64,000 bases of DNA from Flavobacterium litorale (GTDB taxonomy: Bacteria > Bacteroidota > Bacteroidia > Flavobacteriales > Flavobacteriaceae). The notes beneath the pieces are model-generated. The model was not told the origin of the DNA and searched no databases. It worked only from the letters and a program-made list of their open reading frames with translations. Numbering within the stretch: position 1 is the stretch's first letter; each line of letters starts with the position of its first letter. The position numbers were made by a program, and so were the translations under genes. The stretch is from positions 2,413,501-2,477,500 of the forward strand of contig NZ_CP080429.1 in assembly GCF_019613795.1 (NCBI RefSeq). The letters are read 5' to 3'. This document shows, one piece after another, positions 47,095 through 55,935 of this stretch.

Positions 47095-48861
47095 TTAGTT
47101 ACCTCCTTTTTCCATTTTTTCTTTTAATGCTGCCAATGCATCAATATCACCAAGAGTGGTTTTCTCTGCGTTGTTAGCATTGCTGTTAGACTCTTGTGCA
47201 GCCTTAACATTCTTCTCTTCTTCATCTTTAAAAGTAGCCGTGTGCGATGCCACTACTCTTTTAAATTCTTTATTAAACTCAATCACTTTAAAGTCAGCTA
47301 CTTCACCTTTTTTAAGTTTTTTACCGTCTTCTTTCTCTAAGTGTCTTGTTGGAATAAAAGCAACAATATCATCGTTAAATGCTACTGTAGCACCTTTATC
47401 TACTATCTCAGCAATAGGACCATTGTGTACAGTTCCTACACCGAAAGAGTCTTCGTACTTATCCCAAGGGTTAGCCTGAGTTTGTTTGTGACCAAGCGAT
47501 AGTTTACGTCCGTCAACATCCAATTCAAGTACAAGTACTTCTAATGTATCACCAACATTTACAAATTCACTTGGGTGCTTAATCTTCTTAGTCCAAGAAA
47601 GGTCTGAGATGTATATTAAACCATCAATACCTTCTTCAAGTTCTACGAATATACCAAAGTTTGTAAAGTTTCTTACAATACCTGTGTGTTTAGAACCTAC
47701 AGGATATTTGGATGTAATATCTGTCCAAGGATCTTGCGTAAGTTGCTTAATACCTAACGACATCTTACGATCTTCTCTGTCAAGGGTTAATATCTGAGCT
47801 TCAACCTCATCACCTACTTTCACAAAGTCCTGTGCAGAACGTAAGTGTGTAGACCATGACATTTCAGAAACGTGGATAAGTCCTTCAACACCTTCAGCAA
47901 CTTCAATAAACGCACCGTAGTCAGCAATAACCACTACTTTACCTTTTACTTTATCGCCTACTGCAAGGTTTGCATCAAGTGCATCCCATGGGTGTGGGTT
48001 AAGTTGTTTAAGTCCAAGTTGTATTCTTGTTTTCTCATCATCAAAATCAAGAATAACCACGTTAAGTTTCTGGTCAAGTTCAAGTACTTCACTTGGGTGA
48101 TTAATACGACTCCAAGAAAGGTCTGTAATGTGAATAAGTCCATCAACGCCACCAAGGTCAATAAATACACCGTATGATGTAATGTTTTTAACAACACCTT
48201 CAAGTACCTGTCCTTTTTCAAGCTGACCGATAATTTCTTTCTTCTGTATCTCAATATCAGCCTCAATAAGTGCTTTGTGCGATACTACTACGTTTTTAAA
48301 TTCATGGTTAATTTTAACCACTTTAAACTCCATAGTTTTATTTACGTACTGGTCGTAATCTCTAATTGGTTTCACATCTATTTGCGAACCTGGAAGGAAA
48401 GCCTCAATACCAAATACATCTACAATCATACCGCCTTTAGTTCTGCATTTTACAAAACCATTAACAATTTCTCCTGTTTCATTAGCTTTAATAACTCTAT
48501 CCCACGCTTTAATAGTACGTGCTTTTTTGTGAGAAAGTACAAGCTGTCCTGATTTATCTTCACGAACATCAATAAGTACTTCTACTTTATCCCCAACTGC
48601 TAAGTTTGGGTTGTAACGGAATTCGTTAAGTGATATAACACCTTCCGATTTTGCGTTGATATCTACAATAGCATCTCTATCAGTGATGCGTACTACAGTA
48701 CCGTCTACTACCTCATCGCTGTCGGTATCTATAAACGTTTTTTCAACTAAATCTTCAAATTCTTTCAGGTTACTTTCATCAACTGGATCAATACCTTCTT
48801 CAAAGTTATGCCAGTTAAACTCTGCTAAAAATTCTTCTTTTGTTTTTGTTTCTTCAGACAT
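47095..48861 (-). CDS. rpsA: 30S ribosomal protein S1
   Basis: S1 binds mRNA on the small subunit. The 588-residue protein has successive S1 (OB-fold) repeats, e.g. GTVVRITDRDAIVDINAKSEGVISLNEF, GFVKCRTKGGMIVDVFGIEAFLPGSQ, GVVKNITSYGVFIDLGGVDGLIHITDLSW, GKVVVIADYGAFIEVAEGVEGLIHVSEMSW, GIVRNFTNFGIFVELEEGIDGLIYISDLSW and GPIAEIVDKGATVAF. The C-terminal tail (ESNSNANNAEKTT) is acidic and unstructured. I chose the ATG at 48861 (MSEETKTKEEF) over one 30 bases upstream. A perfect promoter and a hairpin leader of about 115 bases lie upstream, which suggests expression control in the leader. Confidence 0.95.
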   Translation of the reverse strand: MSEETKTKEEFLAEFNWHNFEEGIDPVDESNLKEFEDLVEKTFIDTDSDEVVDGTVVRITDRDAIVDINAKSEGVISLNEFRYNPNLAVGDKVEVLIDVREDKSGQLVLSHKKARTIKAWDRVIKANETGEIVNGFVKCRTKGGMIVDVFGIEAFLPGSQIDVKPIRDYDQYVNKTMEFKVVKINHEFKNVVVSHKALIEADIEIQKKEIIGQLEKGQVLEGVVKNITSYGVFIDLGGVDGLIHITDLSWSRINHPSEVLELDQKLNVVILDFDDEKTRIQLGLKQLNPHPWDALDANLAVGDKVKGKVVVIADYGAFIEVAEGVEGLIHVSEMSWSTHLRSAQDFVKVGDEVEAQILTLDREDRKMSLGIKQLTQDPWTDITSKYPVGSKHTGIVRNFTNFGIFVELEEGIDGLIYISDLSWTKKIKHPSEFVNVGDTLEVLVLELDVDGRKLSLGHKQTQANPWDKYEDSFGVGTVHNGPIAEIVDKGATVAFNDDIVAFIPTRHLEKEDGKKLKKGEVADFKVIEFNKEFKRVVASHTATFKDEEEKNVKAAQESNSNANNAEKTTLGDIDALAALKEKMEKGGN

Positions 48862-48949
48862 TGCTGATAATAAAATTTGTATTCTGCGCATCTTGGGGTT
48901 TCATACAGCAAGAAAACTACAGAAGTGTTTTACATAAAAAAATAAATAC

Positions 48950-48978
48950 CCTTTTGGAAACCCATTCCTGCCAAAAGG
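48950..48978 (-). promoter_or_regulatory. Hairpin at the 5' end of the rpsA leader
   Basis: CCTTTTGG (minus 48978-48971) and CCAAAAGG (48957-48950) form an 8-bp perfect stem with a 13-base loop. It begins at about the predicted transcription start and lies about 90 bases before the rpsA ATG. A third copy of the arm sequence lies at 49025-49032, upstream of the promoter. S1 is known to repress its own synthesis in E. coli, so a translational or transcriptional control site is possible. Confidence 0.5.
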
Positions 48979-48982
48979 AGTG

Positions 48983-49013
48983 CAAAAATACTATTATTTT
49001 TTTGATTAACAAA
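48983..49013 (-). promoter_or_regulatory. Promoter of rpsA
   Basis: Minus-strand TTTG (49010-49013), a 19-base spacer and TATTTTTG (48983-48990) match the Bacteroidota promoter exactly. The leader is about 115 bases. The rest of the 48862-49195 gap holds the repeated CCTTTTGG elements but no gene. Confidence 0.8.
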
Positions 49014-49195
49014 CAAATAGAATTCCTTTTGGCAACCGTTTACTACAATAATTACACAAATGCTATTTGGTAAAAGCCTTATAACTATATTTTAATTATA
49101 AACATATTTAACATAGTTTTTGTTTAAACTATTTTAACTACCTTAGTATACTGGAAAAAAACCTGAAAATTAAGTTATTAATCTTAATTTTTGCT

Positions 49196-52100
49196 ATGAC
49201 GTTATTTGACTTCGAATTAAGTCCTTTAAGGCAATGCGCACGTAAGTTATATATACTATGTGCAATATTGCTATGGTCTGCACTGTACTCACACACTACG
49301 GTTGCACAGGAGTTTTTGCTCGATGTTAATGTTACCAATCAAACTTGCCTAGGTAACGGGCAGCTAACGCTATCTGTTAGTAACCAAAATCCTGATGCCC
49401 CTGTTACGTACATAGTATACTTATTGCCCAATACCGTAAACGCAATTTACAATAATACAAACCCCATAGTTAGTAACCTTACAGATGGTACTTACCTTGT
49501 TGTTGCTACACAAACTATTGATGGAACTACCGTTAGCGACGAACAAGAAGTTATTATTGCTGATGAAACAGAACCCTTAATTTACAATGTAACTAGTGAT
49601 AGTACTGTATGTGGCGACGATGGTATTATAAACATAATTGTAACACAGGGGAATCCTGAAACATACGAGATACTTACAGGACCTGTTACAGCACCAGCGC
49701 AAGAATCGAATACATTTGAAGGTGTACCCGCAGGTACCTACACCGTAAGAGTAATAGATAATTGTGGCGAAGGAATTGTAAAGGCGCATACTGTAATCTC
49801 TACAGAATCGGTAATGGTAATAAGTGGAACAGGATTCCCTGATGCCGAGTTACCCGATTGTAATACAATAACCATAAGCCACACTATAACACCTCAAAAC
49901 CCTGATATTCCAATACCAGGTCCTGTAAATATTACCTATACATTATTCCCACCAGATGGAGGCGATCCCATTATATTTACAGATGTATTAGGAGTAGAAG
50001 ATGAAACAACACAAGAAGTACCTTTTTTTTATGATACCGACTATTTTTACGATTTAGAAATTACTGATGGTTGTGGCAGAATATATTCTGTACCCAACAA
50101 TCTCATTAGGCAAAAACTTAGAGCAGATGGCGGTTTTGATAATGCAGAGTGCGGAGGTAAAATTATTTTGATAGGTGTTGCCAAATACGTAGCGCCTTAT
50201 ACCATAACATTTACGGAATTTCCAGAAGATTTTGACCCTGAAATAGCGAATACGCAACATCCAGGACCGTTTGCTGGAGAACAAGTTATATACGGAGCCT
50301 CTGATGCCCCAGTACCCTTTGGGTTTTACGAATTTACCATTACAGATGCCTGCGGTCGTAGTGAAACAGGTACTATTTTGATTGAAGAGGATGAAGAAAT
50401 ACAGCCCTTAGATAATTCAAGAAATAATGATTGCGAGGATAATTTGGGTACAACTGAAATAGTATTGCCTGGATTTATATTAGTAGGTGGTAACATTCTT
50501 ACAGCACCCGCCGAATATATTGAAACATTACCTTATGACCTCTCGGGGAATATAAACGATGATGATAACGTAGAAGTGGACGGGTTACCACCAGGAATAT
50601 ACCAATTTGAGGTTATTGACGAATGCGATAATGTGTACCCTATAGAAATTGAAATTCCAGAATTTAGCGCTTCAGGTATTACATACAATGCCCGCCCCGA
50701 CTGTGCTATAGGTTTAGGCTCTATAAGAGTTGGTAGCGGTTTCCCACTAACTGCTGTAACTATTACCAGTGCACCAGCAGCATTTAGCGAAACGCTTCCG
50801 TTTAATGCCTTTGAATTTGTAGCAGGAGATGGAGCGTTATATATGGACAGCCTACCCCCTGGCGAATATACTTTTACTGCAGATACTGATTGCACTGATG
50901 AATTGACTATATCGGGAACAGTAACAGGATATGAAGTAACAAGTAATGAAATTTCCGAAGTACGTTACTGTGGCGCATTCGATCTTAATGTGGCACACAA
51001 TAGTAATGGTGTGGCATTTAATAAGTTTTGGCTTCAAAAATTAATTGACCCAGATACCAATACGTGGGGGCATCCAACAATGGCAGGCGGCAACTATGAA
51101 GAAGGTACGCTACCCATGAACAACAATAGTTTAGAGGTAAACAATAACGCTACTACAATTAACCTAATTAGTACAGGCAACTTTAGAGTTCTTAAATCGT
51201 TTAAGTCATTTGGTAATGGTGTTAACGAGAAAGACTGTGTAGAAATATTATATGAATTTGAGTTTTTCGACGATTTAAACATAACCGATATAAAAAGCCT
51301 TACCTGCTCTGGTAGCGTTGCCGATGTAGAAATAACTGCTATTGGTGCAGAACCGCTTACCTATACCATAATTAGTAAAAATGGTGACACTAGCTTTACC
51401 ATTGGTAATGGCAACAACAATATATTTTTAGGGTTGGAATCGGCCATATACGAGTTAAGGGTTGATGACCCTTGTGGTAACTTTGATACATTGCCCTTTA
51501 ATGTTGCCGAATTGCCATCATTAGTCAACGCAACAGCACCTAATAATATTGATATTTGTGACGAAGGCGGTGATGGAATAGAAAACTATAATCTTGCTGA
51601 CTTTGATGAAACAATACTTAACGGACAAAGTTTAGACGAGGTTACACTTACCTACCACAGTAATGAAAATGATGCCGAGACGGGTGCTGCACCACTACCA
51701 ATGGAATATACTGCAAACATTGGTTTGAGCGAAATTTTTGCTCGGGTGGTGTTTAACGAAAGTGCCGAAGATTGTTATGCAACAACATCATTTAGGATAA
51801 TTATACGCGAATTACCTCAATTACAAATGCAAGATGTATGGTCGGCGTGCGAAGGCAAGAGTGTACGAATAGTTGCTGATGCGGGCTACGAAAGTTACCT
51901 ATGGTCTACCGAAGAAGAAACTAGAGCTATTACAGTTGAAGAAACTGGAGAGTATACTGTAACCGTAACCGATACACAAGGCTGCGAAACAACAAAAACA
52001 GTAACTGTAACCAACTCACAAGCCCCAGAAATAAATGAGGTGACTATTGAAGATTGGACTGAAAATAATAATATTATAACCGTTATACTGGAAAACACTA

Positions 52101-52501
52101 CCGATTTAGACCATTTTGAATACTCTTTAGATGGCATTATTTATCAGGAGAGCAATACATTTACAGGTTTAGAGCCTGGGCAGTACGATGTTTACGTACG
52201 TGATAAATTTGATTGTGGTATTGCTACCGAAGATGTTTTCCTGCTAACCTACCCTAAATTTTTCACCCCGAATGGTGATGGTGTGAATGAAACATGGCGT
52301 ATTGAATTTAGCAGACTAGAGCCTGATTTACATGTGTATATTTATGACCGCTATGGGAAAGCAATCACTGGATTCCTATCCAGTAGTGAGGGTTGGGACG
52401 GAACGCTAAATGGCAAAAAACTTCCTGCTACCGACTATTGGTTTGTAGTAACCCGCCAAAACGGAAAAGAATACAAGGGGCACTTCTCAATGGTGCGCTA
52501 A
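49196..52501 (+). CDS. Large secreted protein with T9SS type B (CHU_C) sorting domain
   Basis: The 1101-residue protein has a longer signal peptide ending TTVAQE, followed by many repeated beta-rich units of the SprB-like/gliding motility type: TCLGNGQLTLSVSNQNPDAP, GTYTVRVIDNCGEG, GFYEFTITDACGRSETG, GIYQFEVIDECDN, PGEYTFTADTDC and ATYELRVDDPCGN-like turns. It ends in the CHU_C domain (about 1020-1101): KFFTPNGDGVNETWRIEF, VYIYDRYGKAI and GWDGTLNGKKLPATDYWFVV. Type B signals attach cargo such as gliding adhesins to the surface through PorP/SprF partners; none is adjacent. No enzyme domain is visible; adhesion is the likeliest role. Confidence 0.9.
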   Translation: MTLFDFELSPLRQCARKLYILCAILLWSALYSHTTVAQEFLLDVNVTNQTCLGNGQLTLSVSNQNPDAPVTYIVYLLPNTVNAIYNNTNPIVSNLTDGTYLVVATQTIDGTTVSDEQEVIIADETEPLIYNVTSDSTVCGDDGIINIIVTQGNPETYEILTGPVTAPAQESNTFEGVPAGTYTVRVIDNCGEGIVKAHTVISTESVMVISGTGFPDAELPDCNTITISHTITPQNPDIPIPGPVNITYTLFPPDGGDPIIFTDVLGVEDETTQEVPFFYDTDYFYDLEITDGCGRIYSVPNNLIRQKLRADGGFDNAECGGKIILIGVAKYVAPYTITFTEFPEDFDPEIANTQHPGPFAGEQVIYGASDAPVPFGFYEFTITDACGRSETGTILIEEDEEIQPLDNSRNNDCEDNLGTTEIVLPGFILVGGNILTAPAEYIETLPYDLSGNINDDDNVEVDGLPPGIYQFEVIDECDNVYPIEIEIPEFSASGITYNARPDCAIGLGSIRVGSGFPLTAVTITSAPAAFSETLPFNAFEFVAGDGALYMDSLPPGEYTFTADTDCTDELTISGTVTGYEVTSNEISEVRYCGAFDLNVAHNSNGVAFNKFWLQKLIDPDTNTWGHPTMAGGNYEEGTLPMNNNSLEVNNNATTINLISTGNFRVLKSFKSFGNGVNEKDCVEILYEFEFFDDLNITDIKSLTCSGSVADVEITAIGAEPLTYTIISKNGDTSFTIGNGNNNIFLGLESAIYELRVDDPCGNFDTLPFNVAELPSLVNATAPNNIDICDEGGDGIENYNLADFDETILNGQSLDEVTLTYHSNENDAETGAAPLPMEYTANIGLSEIFARVVFNESAEDCYATTSFRIIIRELPQLQMQDVWSACEGKSVRIVADAGYESYLWSTEEETRAITVEETGEYTVTVTDTQGCETTKTVTVTNSQAPEINEVTIEDWTENNNIITVILENTTDLDHFEYSLDGIIYQESNTFTGLEPGQYDVYVRDKFDCGIATEDVFLLTYPKFFTPNGDGVNETWRIEFSRLEPDLHVYIYDRYGKAITGFLSSSEGWDGTLNGKKLPATDYWFVVTRQNGKEYKGHFSMVR

Positions 52502-52531
52502 TATTCAGAAATAAATAATATATATCCCCAT

Positions 52532-52573
52532 AAAACACTAGCGGCTAAAGTATACTTTAGCCGCTAGTGTTTT
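52532..52573. terminator. 42-bp perfect palindrome, bidirectional terminator
   Basis: The arms (21 bases each) are exact reverse complements around gtatac, with aaaacactagcggcta on the left. It lies between convergent genes ending at 52501 and 52590 and has T-rich flanks on both strands. Confidence 0.88.
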
Positions 52574-52589
52574 TAAATAGTATGTGCAA

Positions 52590-53963
52590 TTAATGACTAA
52601 TAGTTGCCACTGCCTTAGGGTCGTGTTTATGCTTAAATAATATAGCAAAAGCAATAGCAATAACTAATGCATATATAGCAAAAGCTAGCCAGATGCTGTG
52701 CCAATCTTTCATAAAAATAGTATCGGTAAAACTACCGTTAGCAGCTACTTCAACATTTCTTTCTTCAATAAACTTTAGCATTACGGTATTAGAAGATTCT
52801 GTTTCTAAAAAGTCCGCCAAACCTGTCGTACTAGTAAACGACTTTGTAAAATATTTATCAATCATCCAACCCGAAATAAAACTACCAGCTACAGCACCAA
52901 ATCCGTTTGTCATCATCATAAATAAACCTTGTGCCGAAGAGCGTATTTTTGCGGGCGTAGTCGTTTCTATAAATAATGAACCTGATATATTGAAAAAGTC
53001 AAATGCCATACCATATACAACACACGATAGTATAATCATCCACAATCCTGTAACAGGATCGCCATAGGCAAAAAGTGCAAACCGAAGCACCCAAGCAAAC
53101 ATGCTAATAAGCATTACCTGCTTAATACCAAAACGCTTTAGAAAGAAAGGAATGGCAAGTATAAATAAGGTTTCGGAAACTTGTGATATGGACATTATTA
53201 TAGTAGAATATTCTACTACAAAGGAACTAGCGTATTTGGGGAAAAATTTAAACTCATCTAAAAAAACATCGCCATAAGCGTTTGTAAGCTGTAGGGCTGC
53301 ACCTAAAAACATGGAGAATATAAAAAATAAGGCTATTTTATATACGCCAAATAATTTAAAGGCTTCTAGCCCCAATGCTTCTATTAAAGAGGAATTTGCT
53401 TTTGTATTCTGCGGCTTACATTTAGGTAATGTAAAGGAGTAAAAACCTAAAATAACAGCCGCTAAACCTGCAATATAAAACTGATATTCGGTAGCTTTAT
53501 TATCCGTTAAATTGGTAATCCACATGGCAGCAATAAAACCTATAGTACCCCATACCCGTATGGGCGGAAAGCTCTTAACAACGTCAAGATTGTTTAGTTT
53601 TAGTGCAGTATAGGATATAGAATTGCTTAATGCAATGGTAGGCATATAAAAACACATGGCTACCAGCATTACATATATAAACGTAGTAGGGTCGTTTACC
53701 TGAGGAATGTAAAAAAGAGCTGCTGCGTATAGTAAATGGAGTACACCGTATAACCGTTCTGCATTTATCCATTTATCGGCTATTATACCTGTTAGGGTGG
53801 GCATAAATATAGAGGCAATTCCCATAGTACCAAATACAAGTCCAAATTGGGTTCCATCCCAATGTTTAGTACCAAACCAATAATTAGCAATAGTTATGAG
53901 CCATGCGCCCCAAACAAAAAATTGTAAGAAACTCATGGTAACGAGGCGGTTTTTAATCCCCAT
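52590..53963 (-). CDS. Nucleoside permease, NupG/XapB family
   Basis: The 457-residue major facilitator protein has about 12 membrane segments and the nucleoside:H+ symporter pattern: SFLQFFVWGAWLITIANYWF, GTMGIASIFMPTLTGIIADKWINAERLYG, MCFYMPTIALSNSISYTAL, FPPIRVWGTIGFIAAMW, VVYGMAFDFFNISGSLFIE, RSSAQGLFMMMTNGFGAVAGSFISGW. It probably imports nucleosides. ATG at 53963 was preferred over a TTG 9 bases upstream. A short acidic loop (about 385-420) lies before the last helix, so an extra exposed segment is present. Confidence 0.88.
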   Translation of the reverse strand: MGIKNRLVTMSFLQFFVWGAWLITIANYWFGTKHWDGTQFGLVFGTMGIASIFMPTLTGIIADKWINAERLYGVLHLLYAAALFYIPQVNDPTTFIYVMLVAMCFYMPTIALSNSISYTALKLNNLDVVKSFPPIRVWGTIGFIAAMWITNLTDNKATEYQFYIAGLAAVILGFYSFTLPKCKPQNTKANSSLIEALGLEAFKLFGVYKIALFFIFSMFLGAALQLTNAYGDVFLDEFKFFPKYASSFVVEYSTIIMSISQVSETLFILAIPFFLKRFGIKQVMLISMFAWVLRFALFAYGDPVTGLWMIILSCVVYGMAFDFFNISGSLFIETTTPAKIRSSAQGLFMMMTNGFGAVAGSFISGWMIDKYFTKSFTSTTGLADFLETESSNTVMLKFIEERNVEVAANGSFTDTIFMKDWHSIWLAFAIYALVIAIAFAILFKHKHDPKAVATISH

Positions 53964-54050
53964 AAAAAGCAATACTTAAATTAACGTTTAATTAACAGCG
54001 GTAAAACTATCAATAAAATTTGATTTTTAAGGTAATGTAGTTGCAAAAGT

Positions 54051-54734
54051 TCAAGTTACACTAGCTACAAGTGTTAGTACTTTATCAAATTGTTCTTGTA
54101 TGGTCAGTTCGGAGTTATCTATGGCTATAGCATCGTCTGCTTTTACCAGTGGTGAGTCTGCCCTAGTCGAATCAATACTATCGCGTTCTTGTACATTTTT
54201 TAACACCTCTTCGTAAGTTACCTTATCGCCTTTTGCAATAAGTTCGTCATAGCGTCGCTGCGCACGGGTTTGTGCACTAGCCGTCATGTATAATTTTAAC
54301 TCGGCATCAGGAAATACAACTGTGCCAATATCACGTCCGTCCATTACCACACCTTTATTGGCTCCCATTTGCTGTTGCTGTTCTACTAATTTAGCCCTTA
54401 CGGCAGATACTGCTGCTACTCGGCTAACTTTACTGGATACGGCTAGGGTACGTATTACTTTCTCTACGTTTTGTCCGTTCAAATACATTTCTGCAAAACC
54501 CAAATCAGCATTAAATACAAAACGAAGGTTTATATTTGATAAATTGTTTACTAATGCTTTTTCATCAAAATGATTATCGTCAATATACCCCTCTTCCATT
54601 GCATAGTACGTAACAGCACGGTACATGGCACCCGTATCTACATATGCGTACCCTAAATGTTTGGCGAGTTGTTTGGCGAGTGTGCTTTTTCCTGTGGAAG
54701 AAAAACCATCTATAGCAATAGTAATTTTTTTCAT
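54051..54734 (-). CDS. cmk: Cytidylate kinase
   Basis: Cmk phosphorylates CMP and dCMP. The 227-residue protein begins MKKITIAIDGFSSTGKSTLAK (P-loop GFSSTGKS), followed by YAYVDTGAMYRAVTYYAM, a CMP-binding insert, DGRDIGTVVFPDAELKLYMTA and RAQRRYDEL. All are typical. It is on the same strand between porQ upstream and the nucleoside permease downstream; the order lon, porQ, cmk is one I associate with Flavobacteria. Confidence 0.95.
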   Translation of the reverse strand: MKKITIAIDGFSSTGKSTLAKQLAKHLGYAYVDTGAMYRAVTYYAMEEGYIDDNHFDEKALVNNLSNINLRFVFNADLGFAEMYLNGQNVEKVIRTLAVSSKVSRVAAVSAVRAKLVEQQQQMGANKGVVMDGRDIGTVVFPDAELKLYMTASAQTRAQRRYDELIAKGDKVTYEEVLKNVQERDSIDSTRADSPLVKADDAIAIDNSELTIQEQFDKVLTLVASVT

Positions 54735-54754
54735 GTGCTAAATTTATCGATACA

Positions 54755-54787
54755 CAAAAGTAGTGATAAACGTAAAATAGTAGACAA
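54755..54787 (-). promoter_or_regulatory. Promoter of cmk
   Basis: Minus-strand TTTG/TTG (54785-54787), a 22-base spacer and TACTTTTG (54755-54762) lie 20 bases before the ATG. The box is exact but the spacer is long. Confidence 0.5.
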
Positions 54788-54803
54788 AGAAACTACTATT
54801 TTA

Positions 54804-55820
54804 CTAGAGTTTTATGGTTAGTCCAAACAAACTGGTATTTGCGGCTAATGTGTATCGGGAATAGGAATAATCAAAACGCAGGTTATTAAAACGTAGTCCC
54901 ATACCTACGGATATTCCAGAAAAATTTCGTTGCTCCTCTACCCTTAACTCCTCACCTCTCCTAAAGTTGTAGCCTACTCTCAGGTTAAAACTTTTCCCTG
55001 GAAAAAGTTCTGCTCCTACAATAAGGTGGCGTAATGCATTATTTACAAACGATACTTTTTCTTCTTCTACCGTACCATCTATACTTTGTTCTGCACGGTT
55101 AGGGTTAGAAAAGGCAATATTCCATTGTTGTAAATTCTCGAGGGTTATGTGCCAACGTATGGGCACATTTTCAACTTCCTGCGATATTCCTGCTATAATT
55201 TCTAATGGTAAGCGCTCTTGCACTCCTGCGTAGGTGGTAAATTGCATACCTACATTACGTATGGCAAGGGCTATATTAATATCGTTATCTTCGTCAATAT
55301 ACAATGCACCTATGTCTATTGCGCCACCAAAGGAGTTATAACTTTCTAGCGTAGACGATATTAGTTTACCATTTGCTCCTACGTAAATATCCGTCCACGG
55401 AATGTTGTAGGCGTAACCAAAAGAGAGTGCTATTTCGCTACCTGTAAAATCGCCTGTTAACAGTCCTGCTTCGTCACGACCTTCAAAAGTACCGTAATTT
55501 ACGTATGTTACACCCGCATGGAATGTTTGTACGTGCCTATCGTACGTATAGGCATAGGCAGCAGTACCATAGGTTACTTCGCCAAAATAACTCCCATAAT
55601 TTACTGAGAGCCTGTTGTGCATATCTGGGTTAATGGTTGCAGGGTTATATATGGCTTGGTTTACATCGTAATCGTAAATAGTAACCGTTTTTCCGCCAAG
55701 GGCAGCTTGGCGTGGGGAGGTGACAAGGCTTAAAAACTGATAGGTTGCTCTACCTCCTATTTGACTAAAAGACAATGTACTACTGAGTAGAAGAAAATAA
55801 AGATAACCTTTTTTGAACAT
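54804..55820 (-). CDS. porQ: Type IX secretion protein PorQ
   Basis: The 338-residue outer-membrane beta-barrel protein has signal peptide MFKKGYLYFLLLSSTLSFSQ, then IGGRATYQFLSLVTSPRQAALGGKTVTIYD, the N-terminal signature of PorQ. Many alternating aromatic beta strands follow, with a final FGLTIKL-type strand. PorQ works with PorU, PorV and PorZ in cargo maturation and attachment at the cell surface. I chose the ATG at 55820, which gives a normal signal peptide; upstream ATGs at 55844 and 55856 are possible. It lies between cmk and lon on the same strand. Confidence 0.88.
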   Translation of the reverse strand: MFKKGYLYFLLLSSTLSFSQIGGRATYQFLSLVTSPRQAALGGKTVTIYDYDVNQAIYNPATINPDMHNRLSVNYGSYFGEVTYGTAAYAYTYDRHVQTFHAGVTYVNYGTFEGRDEAGLLTGDFTGSEIALSFGYAYNIPWTDIYVGANGKLISSTLESYNSFGGAIDIGALYIDEDNDINIALAIRNVGMQFTTYAGVQERLPLEIIAGISQEVENVPIRWHITLENLQQWNIAFSNPNRAEQSIDGTVEEEKVSFVNNALRHLIVGAELFPGKSFNLRVGYNFRRGEELRVEEQRNFSGISVGMGLRFNNLRFDYSYSRYTLAANTSLFGLTIKL

Positions 55821-55880
55821 TCTTGTTACATACGTTTTGTGCATACTATAACGCAACTGCGAAGATATTATTTTTATACA

Positions 55881-55913
55881 AAAAAACGGCTAATAAATTT
55901 CAGCCGTTTTTTA
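55881..55913 (-). terminator. Terminator of lon
   Basis: aaaaaacggct / agccgtttttt with a 10-base loop lies about 25 bases after the lon stop and before the porQ start. Confidence 0.9.
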
Positions 55914-55935
55914 TGCTATTATATATGCAAAAATA

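Noticed and set aside
48277..48552. Plus-strand open frame of 91 codons opposite rpsA
   Set aside because: Antisense shadow of the S1 repeats.
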